A DNA stretch of 17,007 nucleotides from the NCBI GenBank assembly GCA_002385265.1, contig DGDD01000132.1:1-17007 (forward strand), written 5' to 3'. This stretch comes from Chitinophagaceae bacterium UBA3961. GTDB lineage: Bacteria; Bacteroidota; Bacteroidia; Chitinophagales; Chitinophagaceae. Made by a program: the position numbers and the translations under genes. The notes under the pieces were generated by a model, which was given only the letters and a program-made list of their open reading frames with translations, did not search any database and was not told the DNA's origin. The number at the start of each line of letters is the position of its first letter. Position 1 is the stretch's first letter. Shown piece after piece: positions 1-8,052 of the stretch.

Positions 1-317
1 ACTTGGTAATTGCTGATGTGCCTTGCACAGGCAGCGGCACTTGGTCGAGAACGCCTGAGCAATACCTTTTCTTTGATCAACAAAAAATTGAGACCTATGC
101 AGCAATTCAATCCAAAATTGTAAGCAATGTTCTTGCAAATGTGAAGCCCGGGGGCTATTTCCTGTATTGTACCTGCTCTGTATTTACCAAAGAAAATGAA
201 GAGAGAGTGCAAGAAATTCTTTCCAATAAAAAAATGAGATTGGTTTATTCGGGATATCTAAACGGAACTTCAAGAAAGGCCGATACCTTATTTGCAGCTT
301 TGTTTATTTCTGAATAG
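1..317 (+). CDS. RsmB/NOP-family rRNA (cytosine-C5) methyltransferase, C-terminal part (5' end outside window)
   Basis: This is the last 104 residues of an S-adenosylmethionine-dependent m5C RNA methyltransferase; the gene enters from the left edge, so the first codon seen (TTG, Leu) is not a start. Two signature motifs are visible. Motif IV is DVPCTGSG at residues 5-12 of the fragment; its Cys8 normally helps release the product. Motif VI is YCTCS at 55-59; Cys58 is the expected catalytic nucleophile that attacks C6 of cytosine. The following KENE matches the 'T..ENE' stretch usual after motif VI. The family methylates 16S rRNA in the cytoplasm (RsmB C967, RsmF C1407), but the fragment is too short to say which target. 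The stop codon TAG lies inside the 3' end of the convergent protease gene, giving a 14-bp tail-to-tail overlap. The family call is secure, the substrate is not. Confidence 0.9.
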   Translation, partial: LVIADVPCTGSGTWSRTPEQYLFFDQQKIETYAAIQSKIVSNVLANVKPGGYFLYCTCSVFTKENEERVQEILSNKKMRLVYSGYLNGTSRKADTLFAALFISE

Positions 318-1998
318 TAATTCGTTGAGTTGAAGTTCCATCGCGGTATTCAACTATGTAAACCCCGGCCGATAATTTGGCTGCAGCTCCAAAACTCAAG
401 GTATAAGTGCTTCCCGACTGAACATCCAACTGTTTGAGTTCTACCAGTTGACCATTGCTATTGAACAAGCGAAGTGTGGCTTTGCCGGTATTCGGTGCCT
501 TTAGCAATGCAGAAAGGGATTGTTTAAAGGGGACAGGGTAGATCTTGATCCAATTCGATCCAAGAATTGCATCCTGATTCTTTTTCAGTCTTTCCGCTGC
601 AAGATATTCATATGCTTTTCTGAAATTCGGAATGCCATATCCCAAGCTATCATTGGGACTTGTATAAGTGCTCGAACTTTTTTGAACGGCATTGATGATT
701 TCCATATTGGTGAACTCGGGATATGCTTGCCACAGGCAAGCGATCAATCCACAAGCGAGCGGGTTCGAAAACGAAGTACCATTTCCACTCGATGCATTAC
801 CGGCGGTATTGGCCAGTACCGTGGCTTGACCTACTGATACAATATTTGGTTTTCGAGCACCGGCACCATTGGGCCCCCAACTGCTGAATTTTGCGCGAAT
901 GCCGGCCTGTGTTACCGCACCTACTGCCACCACGCTATCGCCATCGGCCGGGCAAGCAATGTATTTCGTATCATTTGTAGCATTACCCGAATTACCGGCA
1001 CTATTGGTTACAATGATTCCTTTTTTAGCGGCTAAGTCGGCGCCTAATGTAACGAGTGCCGTATTACCATTGCGCTGGGCATAACTATGGTTGAAGGAAG
1101 CGTCGTCAAAATCATAATAACCCAATGATGAACTGATCATATCAACTCCCACGCTGTCGGCATATTCTGCCGCTGCTACCCAGTTTTGTTCTTCTACGGG
1201 ATATTCTGAATTCACATCCTCTGTTCTGAACAAATAGAAGCTAGCGTGAGGTGCTGACCCCATTAAGGAGCCCGGTTTGTTGCCGGCTATGATGGAGAAA
1301 CAGTACAATCCATGTGGATGATCTTCATTTACACTTTCTTCATTGGCTACATAATCCCAAACACCCAAAATTCTATTTTGAGAGCGAACACTGTCCATGG
1401 CCGCATTGGTCTTATAACCAAAGAAGCCTCCGTCAAGGATGGCGATGGTAATTCCTTTGCCGGTAAAGCCAAGATCGTGTAAGTATTCGCCTTCGTGTAA
1501 ATGAATTTGATTGTAACTATTTCCGTAACTGAGAGAGTGAGTACCGTTGAGGCCGTTCATGCCAATCAATTCATTTCCCACTACGCCATATTTTTCATTT
1601 GTGATTGGTTGCCCTTTGTCGATATTGTCTACATTCAATGCAATAGGAGCCGCGGTTTTCACGAAAGGAAAACTATTGATTTTTACCAGTGCAGCGGGGT
1701 CGGTAGTTTTGACCAATACTTGGTTAAACCATTTTGAAACATTTAGTACCGTAACATTTGGTACGGAACGAATACTGTCTAAATAAGCGGGGGTAATGGG
1801 CAGATCGGTTGAGTCGATACTGATATTTTGCTTGGCACGACGTGCAATTGCTTTTGCACTCAAATAAGTAGAAGGGTTTGATAAACTGTGGGGCGTATTT
1901 TTTTTGTCTGTAAACTTTACTACGTACCTGCTATACTGTGCAGTACTTGAAAGTGTTGCAAAGAAAAGAATTCCCATCAACAGCAGTACCCTTCTCAT
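304..1998 (-). CDS. Secreted subtilisin-like serine peptidase (S8) with T9SS sorting domain
   Basis: The 564-residue precursor has a Sec signal peptide (about 1-20, ending TAQ), a prodomain-like region (about 22-115) rich in the FLS/AIARRAKQ style seen in Bacteroidota subtilases, and a subtilase domain from about 175 to 465. The catalytic triad is visible: Asp189 in AILDGG, His229 in HPHGLY and Ser409 in GTSFSNP, with oxyanion Asn336 in SAGNSGN. The His and Ser motifs differ slightly from canonical HGT and GTSMA, as is common in this subgroup. Residues from about 485 form a type A T9SS C-terminal domain, with IYPVPF at its start, GVYIVEY near the end and a terminal beta strand ending ITIQK. 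The enzyme should therefore cross the outer membrane by T9SS and be anchored or released. It starts only 11 bp after the lipoprotein gene upstream, so the two are probably co-transcribed. The ATG at 1996-1998 gives a perfect signal peptide. The peptide specificity is unknown. Confidence 0.93.
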   Translation of the reverse strand: MRRVLLLMGILFFATLSSTAQYSRYVVKFTDKKNTPHSLSNPSTYLSAKAIARRAKQNISIDSTDLPITPAYLDSIRSVPNVTVLNVSKWFNQVLVKTTDPAALVKINSFPFVKTAAPIALNVDNIDKGQPITNEKYGVVGNELIGMNGLNGTHSLSYGNSYNQIHLHEGEYLHDLGFTGKGITIAILDGGFFGYKTNAAMDSVRSQNRILGVWDYVANEESVNEDHPHGLYCFSIIAGNKPGSLMGSAPHASFYLFRTEDVNSEYPVEEQNWVAAAEYADSVGVDMISSSLGYYDFDDASFNHSYAQRNGNTALVTLGADLAAKKGIIVTNSAGNSGNATNDTKYIACPADGDSVVAVGAVTQAGIRAKFSSWGPNGAGARKPNIVSVGQATVLANTAGNASSGNGTSFSNPLACGLIACLWQAYPEFTNMEIINAVQKSSSTYTSPNDSLGYGIPNFRKAYEYLAAERLKKNQDAILGSNWIKIYPVPFKQSLSALLKAPNTGKATLRLFNSNGQLVELKQLDVQSGSTYTLSFGAAAKLSAGVYIVEYRDGTSTQRITIQK

Positions 1999-2009
1999 TT
2001 CCAGCTTTT

Positions 2010-2753
2010 TTAATTGTGATCGATCATCGTTAATTTGATACCATAGCCAGTATATCCATGATTTGAACTACTTGGTGGTTGGTATTCCCAATGCAAGAAT
2101 TCTTTGTAGATGAGGCCAATGCCCTTTCCAAAAACTTCCTTGCTAAAGTTACGTTCGCTGTAGAAATTAGCGTCTGTTGGAGTTCCTAAGGTTTCATCGC
2201 GTTGATTTACGGTTACTGTGTTGGGAATGTTTAGATTGTTCCATACAGTGAACGCTTGCTCAAACTTGTCGTATACATAGTCCCACCCTTTCAGATACTG
2301 AACAGTAGAACTTTCAGAAGTTGTTTGAATATAATTGTTGCCACCCCAAGTAACGCCGTCTGCAATTGGTAGTTTCAATTTCACGAAACGAAGATTGTTT
2401 TCTACCAGTTCAATAGTTGCATTGGTTGGTGTTACCGTGTATGTACTAATAGGTGTCCAGGTGCCGGACGCGGCAGTATCATTGAGATAACGAATGATTC
2501 GATAAGTAGGACGATTTGAATTGTCGGTTATTAATGCGTCAACTACGTCTTTTACTTGATAAGATTTTACGGTATCCTTGGTGCCGAAGTTTACAAATAC
2601 AGTAGAGTCGCATCTGTAGCGAATGTATTTTCCAACTTCCAGGGGCATATAATCACTTAATGCAGGAGTCAATACTTGCGCTTTCTCTTCGCAAGAGGTG
2701 AGCAAGCTTGCGCTTACGAACAACAGCAGTGCTATTTTCAACAGTCTTTGCAT
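2010..2753 (-). CDS. Hypothetical lipoprotein upstream of T9SS subtilase
   Basis: A 247-residue protein with a lipoprotein signal: Arg/Lys at 3 and 6, a hydrophobic core at about 7-18 and a lipobox LLTSC with Cys21 as the lipidation site, followed by acidic EEK. Acidic residues directly after the Cys resemble the export signal of surface lipoproteins in some Bacteroidota, so surface display is possible but unproven. The mature part is beta-strand-rich, with many Thr/Val/Tyr and aromatic strands, and a GKYIRYRCDS segment soon after the Cys. I recognise no catalytic motif and no named domain. Proteins of this look, with a 'plain N-terminal beta domain after a lipobox', are common in Chitinophagaceae. 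The gene ends 11 bp before the subtilase start on the same strand, so the two likely form an operon, and it may be an accessory or inhibitor of that protease (inference). No convincing -7 box was found in the 127 bp upstream, so read-through from mnmA is possible. Confidence 0.85.
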   Translation of the reverse strand: MQRLLKIALLLFVSASLLTSCEEKAQVLTPALSDYMPLEVGKYIRYRCDSTVFVNFGTKDTVKSYQVKDVVDALITDNSNRPTYRIIRYLNDTAASGTWTPISTYTVTPTNATIELVENNLRFVKLKLPIADGVTWGGNNYIQTTSESSTVQYLKGWDYVYDKFEQAFTVWNNLNIPNTVTVNQRDETLGTPTDANFYSERNFSKEVFGKGIGLIYKEFLHWEYQPPSSSNHGYTGYGIKLTMIDHN

Positions 2754-2880
2754 AATATGGATATAGGGTTGAGATTTGGGTTAAAACACAAAACAACTTC
2801 ACAATTAACGATTTAGAACCTGTTTTATTGCTTTTCCAACCAAAAAGCAGAAAATGCAAGGAGTTGAAAATCAATCGGTT

Positions 2881-3978
2881 TTAAAATGGCCGCTGAATGA
2901 TGCCACCCCCAACTACATCGTCTCCTTCGTAAAACACAGCACTTTGACCCGGCGCAACCCCTTTTGCATCCTGATAAAACTTCACCTCAATTCCTTTTTC
3001 ATGGTTGTACAAATGGCTCATGGTACCACCATCTTTGTATCGAATTTTGGTAGTTGCTTCAAAGCCATCTTCCACACCTTCGTATTTTACCCAATTGATT
3101 TTGGATACGATCATCTCATTTTTATTCAAATCTTCCTCATCTCCTAAAACTACGGTATTGGTTTCCGGTTGGATGCCTGTAACATACACCGGTTTACCAA
3201 AAGTAATGTCCAATCCCTTCCTTTGACCAATGGTATAGAAAGGATAACCTTTGTGTTTACCAAGAATATTTCCCGATTTGTCAACAAAGTTTCCGCCGTT
3301 TACTTTTTCTTCCAGCCCTTCTACTTTTCTTTTTAGAAAACCACGGTAGTCATTGTCGGGCACAAAACAGATTTCATAACTCTCGTGCTTTTTAGCTAAT
3401 TCAGGATAGCCATAATCGTGAGCCATTTGACGAATCTCTGTTTTACGATAAGGGCCAAGGGGTAACAAGGTTCTACTTAATAGATCTTGTTGCAATCCCC
3501 ATAGCACATAGCTTTGATCTTTGGTTTCGTCTACTGCTTTGCTTACATAATACCGACCATTGCTGTGTTGAAAGCGTTTTGCATAGTGACCTGTTGCAAT
3601 GAATTCACAATCCAATGCATCGGCTCTTTTAAGCAAAGCACGCCATTTAATATGGGTATTGCACATCACACAAGGGTTGGGCGTTCTTCCTGCCAAGTAT
3701 TCTTCAACGAAATTATCGATCACGAAATCACCGAATTCATCTCGAATGTCCAATATATAGTGGGGGAAGCCATGTTGTACGGCTGCCATGCGCGCATCAT
3801 TAAAGCTGTCGATATTGCAACAGCCGGTTTCTTTCTTGCTGCCACCGCTGGCTGCATAGTCCCATGTTTTCATGGTAATACCAATCACCTCATACCCTTG
3901 ATCGTTCAACATCAGGGCGGTAACGGTACTGTCGATACCGCCACTCATCGCTACCAGCACTTTTCCTTTTTTACTCAT
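2881..3978 (-). CDS. mnmA: tRNA-specific 2-thiouridylase MnmA
   Basis: MnmA uses ATP and relayed sulfur to thiolate C2 of the wobble uridine U34 in tRNA-Lys, -Glu and -Gln in the cytoplasm. The 365-residue product has the N-type ATP pyrophosphatase loop SGGIDS at 12-17, the GCCNIDSFNDAR stretch (52-63), the NPCVMCNTHIKW segment with catalytic Cys106, the second redox Cys204 in YEICF, the central-domain signature TIGQRKGL (249-256) and the C-terminal barrel motif APGQSAVFY (342-350). Start choice: the frame stays open to an ATG at 4065, adding 29 residues. The ATG at 3976-3978 is preferred because SKKGKVLVAMSGG is the normal family N-terminus, the resulting length is typical, and a perfect TAnnTTTG box lies between the two candidates. 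It is divergent from the M14 peptidase gene and unrelated to it in function. Very likely essential or strongly growth-promoting. Confidence 0.96.
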   Translation of the reverse strand: MSKKGKVLVAMSGGIDSTVTALMLNDQGYEVIGITMKTWDYAASGGSKKETGCCNIDSFNDARMAAVQHGFPHYILDIRDEFGDFVIDNFVEEYLAGRTPNPCVMCNTHIKWRALLKRADALDCEFIATGHYAKRFQHSNGRYYVSKAVDETKDQSYVLWGLQQDLLSRTLLPLGPYRKTEIRQMAHDYGYPELAKKHESYEICFVPDNDYRGFLKRKVEGLEEKVNGGNFVDKSGNILGKHKGYPFYTIGQRKGLDITFGKPVYVTGIQPETNTVVLGDEEDLNKNEMIVSKINWVKYEGVEDGFEATTKIRYKDGGTMSHLYNHEKGIEVKFYQDAKGVAPGQSAVFYEGDDVVGGGIIQRPF

Positions 3979-3998
3979 ACGTTCTTCACTTGAATGGG

Positions 3999-4006
3999 CA
4001 AAGATA
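3999..4006 (-). promoter_or_regulatory. Candidate Bacteroidota -7 box for mnmA
   Basis: On the minus strand these bases read TATCTTTG, an exact fit to the Bacteroidota sigma-ABfr -7 consensus TAnnTTTG. The box ends 20 bases before the chosen mnmA ATG, giving a short 5' leader of roughly 10-15 bases. I found no matching TTTG/TTG -33 element at the expected distance, which is not rare in this phylum. The match could be chance, but its position supports the shorter mnmA start. Confidence 0.45.
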
Positions 4007-4150
4007 CGATGCTTGGGCGGTTTAAGAGGGTGGTATCCTCGAGGTGAGTCGCCGGTTTTCAACATGTTTTTCTTATTTCGTAAACCGGAAGGGATGGGAG
4101 GTGCTTTTATACCGTAAACTTTGTTACCTTAGAAATCCAACTAAAAATGT

Positions 4151-6730
4151 ATGAGAAAACTTCCCATTGCGCTGATTTTCAGCCTGTTTACCTTTTTTGC
4201 AAGTGCTCAGGAATTGAGTTATTATTTGCCCGACAGTGTTAGTTACAATCCCAACATTCCCACTCCTAAATCGGTGATCTACCATGAAGTAGGGGAATGG
4301 CATGTAACACATGACCGATTGGTAAATTACATGAAGGCTCTTGCTGTAGCAGCCCCCGACAGAATTAAATTGGAAACCATGGGATTTACGTATGAGGGCC
4401 GTCCTCAGGTGCTCCTCATCATTACTTCTCCAAAAAATCATGCGCGTTTAGAAGAGATCAGACAACAGCACGTTCAATTAACCGATCCTTCATTCAATGG
4501 AAACCTGCCCATTGATCAAATGCCGATTGTGGTTTGGGTTGGGCATTCCATTCATGGTAATGAGCCCAGTGGTGCCAATGCTAGTTTATTAAGCGCCTAT
4601 TATTTGGCCGCAGCCCAAGGCAAAAACATAGATGAATTGTTAGATAAAGTAGTGATCTTATTTGATCCTTCTTTTAATCCCGATGGATTGCAACGCTTCT
4701 CCACTTGGGTGAACCAACATAAGAGCAAGAATTTGGTGACCGATCCCAATTCAAGAGAATTCAATGAAGTATGGCCCGGAGGTCGTTTCAACCATTATTG
4801 GTTCGATTTGAACCGCGATTGGTTGCCGGCTGTACATGTTGAAAGTCAAAACCGATTGAAATGGTTCCATTTATGGAAGCCCAATATTTTAACCGATCAC
4901 CACGAACAAGGAAGCAATGCTACCTTTTTCTTTCAACCTGGTGTTCCTTCACGTGTGAATCCGATTACTCCTGAAAAGAATCAAGAGTTGACGGGCAAGC
5001 TCGCTGTGTACCACGCGAAATTTTTGGATCGAATCGGTTCTTTGTATTTTACCAAAGAAAACTACGACGACTATTATTATGGAAAAGGATCCACTTATCC
5101 GGATGTGAACGGCGCCATCGGAATCTTGTTTGAACAGGCAAGTTCCAGAGGTCATGCACAACAAACATCCAATGGATTGTTGAAATTCCCTTTTACGATT
5201 CGCAATCAATTCGTGACCACTCTTTCAACTTTGGAAGGTGCCGCTGCTTTGAAGAAGGAGTTTTTACAATGGCAACGTGAGTTTTACAAAACAGCTATTT
5301 CAGAAGCGGCCACTGCACCCGTAAAAGCATTTGTGTACAGTGCGAAAAAAGATGCAACCAAGGCGGCTATTTTCACGGAGATGCTCAAACGCCATCAAAT
5401 TGAAGTTTACAAAACTGCTGCGGAAGTAGCGGGTGACAATGGCGTCATTCCGAAAGGAGAAGGATACATTGTTCCGGCCAATCAACCTCAATACCGCTTG
5501 ATTCATGGAATTTTTGATAAAACATTGCAGTATAAAGACAGCTTGTTCTACGATATCACCGCTTGGACCTTACCACTGGCTTTTGGTTTGAATTATGCCG
5601 AATTGGGAGCTGCTAAATTTAGTCCTTCCTTAATAGGTGATAGAGTGGAGGCCGTAACCATGCCCTCTGGTTCAGTGGTTGGAGGAAAATCGAATTATGC
5701 TTATTTGTTTGAGTGGGATGAATTGCTAGCACCTAAATTTTTATACGAATTGCAGAACAGTGGAATCATTGTGAAAACTGCAACCAATACTTTTGAAATT
5801 CCAACAAGTGCGGGTAGTCGAAAATTTGCCTATGGTACTATCTCTATTTCTGTACAATTGCAAAGCATGAGTTCAGATCAGTTGTATAAAAAGATTGAAG
5901 AAGGTGCTATTCGAAATGGTATTACAGTTTACAGTGTGGCAACAGGTAATGTAACAAGCGGAAGCGACTTAGGAAGCAGTCGCATGGCTGCAGTTGCTAA
6001 ACCTTCTGTAGCGATGTTGGTAGGTAACAGTGTAAGTGCAACTGATGCAGGTGAAATTTGGCATTTGTTAGATCAACGCATGAATATTCCTTCTACACAT
6101 TTGGATGTGAGTAGTTTTAACAGAGTGGAGCTGGGTCGCTACAACACCTTGATCATGGTTTCAGGTGGTTATGGAGATATCAATAAAGACAAATTGAAAG
6201 CATGGGTTCAACAAGGCGGAACACTCATTGCATTAGAAGAGGCTATTAATTGGTGTGCAGATAATGGTATTACAACCGTCAATTTCAAAAAGGCGAAATC
6301 TCCTTTAGACAGTCTAAAAAATCTTACTTATGTAGATCGTGAACAGATCAACGGTGCTCAACAAATGAGTGGAGCTATTTTTGGTGCGGCGATCGACCAA
6401 AGCAATCCGCTTGCTTATGGTTACCAGCAAAAAGTGGTGAGTTTGTTCAAGGCCAATAGAGTGTACATGGAAAAGGGAAAGAATCCTTTTGCTATTCCCT
6501 TCGTGTATACAGCGAATCCATTGCAGAGTGGCTGGGTTAGTAAAGAGAATTACGATGCTGTAAAAGGCTGTGCAGCAGTTTTGGTGAGCCAGGTAGGATC
6601 GGGTCGTGTGATCAATATTGCCGATAATCCAAACTTTAGAGCATTCTGGCTGGGTGGAACCAAGTTGTTTATGAATGCTATTTTCTTCGGAAGATTGGTG
6701 AACAGTGGTGGTGATAGGGGAGAAGAATAA
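4151..6730 (+). CDS. Exported M14-family zinc carboxypeptidase-like protein with C-terminal GATase1-like domain
   Basis: An 859-residue exported protein. A signal peptide covers about 1-20 (hydrophobic 5-17, ending ASAQ). The M14 metallopeptidase domain spans about 45-370. Visible catalytic features are the zinc motif HGNE (His135, Glu138), substrate-binding Asn221-Arg222 in FDLNRDW, the third zinc ligand in TDHHEQ (His250 or His251) and the general base Glu328 in ILFEQASSRG. A linker region of about 370-620 has no motif I can name. Residues from about 630 (VAMLVGNSVSATDAGEIWHLLD and a following GRYNTLIMVSGGYG strand-turn) resemble a class I glutamine-amidotransferase-like fold with no obvious catalytic triad, a layout known in large Bacteroidota M14 proteins. 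It probably trims peptides in the periplasm or outside; no lipobox or T9SS tail is seen. A TAAACTTTG sequence at 4115-4123, one base longer than the -7 consensus, is a weak promoter candidate. Exact substrate unknown. Confidence 0.9.
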   Translation: MRKLPIALIFSLFTFFASAQELSYYLPDSVSYNPNIPTPKSVIYHEVGEWHVTHDRLVNYMKALAVAAPDRIKLETMGFTYEGRPQVLLIITSPKNHARLEEIRQQHVQLTDPSFNGNLPIDQMPIVVWVGHSIHGNEPSGANASLLSAYYLAAAQGKNIDELLDKVVILFDPSFNPDGLQRFSTWVNQHKSKNLVTDPNSREFNEVWPGGRFNHYWFDLNRDWLPAVHVESQNRLKWFHLWKPNILTDHHEQGSNATFFFQPGVPSRVNPITPEKNQELTGKLAVYHAKFLDRIGSLYFTKENYDDYYYGKGSTYPDVNGAIGILFEQASSRGHAQQTSNGLLKFPFTIRNQFVTTLSTLEGAAALKKEFLQWQREFYKTAISEAATAPVKAFVYSAKKDATKAAIFTEMLKRHQIEVYKTAAEVAGDNGVIPKGEGYIVPANQPQYRLIHGIFDKTLQYKDSLFYDITAWTLPLAFGLNYAELGAAKFSPSLIGDRVEAVTMPSGSVVGGKSNYAYLFEWDELLAPKFLYELQNSGIIVKTATNTFEIPTSAGSRKFAYGTISISVQLQSMSSDQLYKKIEEGAIRNGITVYSVATGNVTSGSDLGSSRMAAVAKPSVAMLVGNSVSATDAGEIWHLLDQRMNIPSTHLDVSSFNRVELGRYNTLIMVSGGYGDINKDKLKAWVQQGGTLIALEEAINWCADNGITTVNFKKAKSPLDSLKNLTYVDREQINGAQQMSGAIFGAAIDQSNPLAYGYQQKVVSLFKANRVYMEKGKNPFAIPFVYTANPLQSGWVSKENYDAVKGCAAVLVSQVGSGRVINIADNPNFRAFWLGGTKLFMNAIFFGRLVNSGGDRGEE

Positions 6731-6829
6731 TATACCCAAATACCTTTGGTGTTGAAAATTTCTTAACAACCAAATATGTATTCTAATGTTTGTGCAGTAT
6801 GTTTAGCCTATTCTAACACTTAAGAATGC

Positions 6830-7930
6830 ATGAAGAAATTTTTGACTATAACGATAGACGTGGAGCCGGATTGTAGCAGTGATTGGACGTATTCATCCCC
6901 GTTAACCTTTACCGGTGTGGAGAAAGGGATCAAAGACATTTTGCATCCTTTGTTCATCAAATACGATCTGGTTCCTACCTATTTGTTAAACAATGTGGTT
7001 ATTGAAAACGAGGCCAGTGTCGCTGTTTTAAGAGAATTGGAAGGTGCATATGAACTTGGAACTCATTTACATCCTGAGTTTATTGCTCCCGAAAAAAGTT
7101 TTGACAATTATGCAGGTAAAAAGGCAAGGGCCAATTGTTGTGATTATCCCAATGACATTGAAGAGGGAAAGTTGAACGCCATTACAGATTTGTTCGAATC
7201 AAAATTTGGATACAAACCGATTGTTTTTCGAGCAGGTCGATTTGCGGCAGGAGTGAATACCATTCGGGTTCTAAAGAAATTGGGTTATAAGGTAGATACC
7301 AGTGTTACCCCGCATATAAAATGGGACGATCATACACGCAAAAATATTTGTGATTTCAAAAATGCTCCTGAACAACCTTACTTTATGACAGACTTTTCTA
7401 TGATAGAAAAGTCGAAGTTGTCGGAAGGGATTCTCCAGATACCGGTTTCGATAGCACTTCAGAAAATACCTTATTGGAAAGAGTGGCTTTTTTCATTGGG
7501 AGGCTTGCGAAGAAAGCCCTATTATTTCAAGAGAACTTGGCTGCGCCCGAGTTTTTTTGGAGATAAAGAGCTGCAAAAGTTGGTAAAGCAATACCAGTTT
7601 ACTTATCAGGGAGAAGAGATCATTGTTTACAATATGATGTTCCATAATATTGAGGTGATGCCGGGAATTAATCCTTATGCACCAACTCAAAAAGATTGTG
7701 ACCAGATCTTAGCCGCCATGGAATCTTTTTTTGCTTTTTGTAAGGAGGAGGGAATTCGGGGTATTTCTACAGAAGAACTGTATGATCGGTATTATGCAAA
7801 ACCGTCAAAAGCTGCGAAACCATCGTTGGTCTCTCGTTTGTCGTCACTGAGTTTTTTGCCGTATCTTCTTGGTTCTGAGGAAGTAGAGGCTGCGGTTGCA
7901 CTCTTTTCCGAACTTCCATTGGCCGTGTAG
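6830..7930 (+). CDS. Polysaccharide deacetylase family protein (NodB-like, DVE type)
   Basis: A 366-residue protein of the carbohydrate esterase 4/NodB homology fold, predicted to remove N-acetyl groups from a glycan. Motif 1 is TIDVEPD with Asp10 and Glu12, the 'DVE' form seen in exopolysaccharide-associated deacetylases rather than the classic TxDD. Motif 2 is GTHLHPE with putative metal ligands His79 and His81. Motif 3 is FRAGRF (133-138) with Arg134. A late His272 in MMFHNIE probably corresponds to the motif 5 His. There is no signal peptide: the deacetylase domain begins at residue 3. The enzyme is therefore probably cytoplasmic and would act on a lipid-linked or nucleotide-linked precursor (inference). 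The last 40 residues are Ser/Leu/Lys-rich and may be a membrane-touching helix or a partner tail. The gene stands alone, 99 bp after the M14 gene, with no glycosyltransferase next to it, so its glycan cannot be named. Confidence 0.87.
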   Translation: MKKFLTITIDVEPDCSSDWTYSSPLTFTGVEKGIKDILHPLFIKYDLVPTYLLNNVVIENEASVAVLRELEGAYELGTHLHPEFIAPEKSFDNYAGKKARANCCDYPNDIEEGKLNAITDLFESKFGYKPIVFRAGRFAAGVNTIRVLKKLGYKVDTSVTPHIKWDDHTRKNICDFKNAPEQPYFMTDFSMIEKSKLSEGILQIPVSIALQKIPYWKEWLFSLGGLRRKPYYFKRTWLRPSFFGDKELQKLVKQYQFTYQGEEIIVYNMMFHNIEVMPGINPYAPTQKDCDQILAAMESFFAFCKEEGIRGISTEELYDRYYAKPSKAAKPSLVSRLSSLSFLPYLLGSEEVEAAVALFSELPLAV

Positions 7931-8052
7931 AAATTCACAGCATTTTAAGTTGAAAAAACTTTTCCCCAACGGGTTTTACCCCGAGGAAGTCACTAGGGTA
8001 TAGTGTAATTTGCCCTCGAATTTTTAAGCAAGGACGCAAAAAACAATAAGTT

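Noticed and set aside
2830..2848. Inverted repeat GCTTTT/AAAAGC downstream of mnmA as a terminator
   Set aside because: The stem is only six AT-rich pairs and on the mnmA strand it is followed by AATAAAAC, not a U tract.
4037..4044. Second CCTCGAGG palindrome, as at 13250-13257
   Set aside because: The flanking sequence differs completely and there is no heptamer array nearby; an 8-bp coincidence in 17 kb is plausible.
6736..6749. TACCTTTG at 6741-6748 as a promoter for the deacetylase gene
   Set aside because: It matches TAnnTTTG exactly, but lies 80 bases upstream, has no -33 element and sits inside a small CCAAA/TTTGG inverted repeat; a chance match is as likely.
7946..7962. AAGTT/AACTT hairpin after the deacetylase gene as a terminator
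   Set aside because: A five-pair AT-only-plus-one-GC stem is too weak to call.
8012..8018. TAATTTG before ssb as its -7 box
   Set aside because: It is one base shorter than the consensus and has no -33 partner, so it was not listed as a feature.
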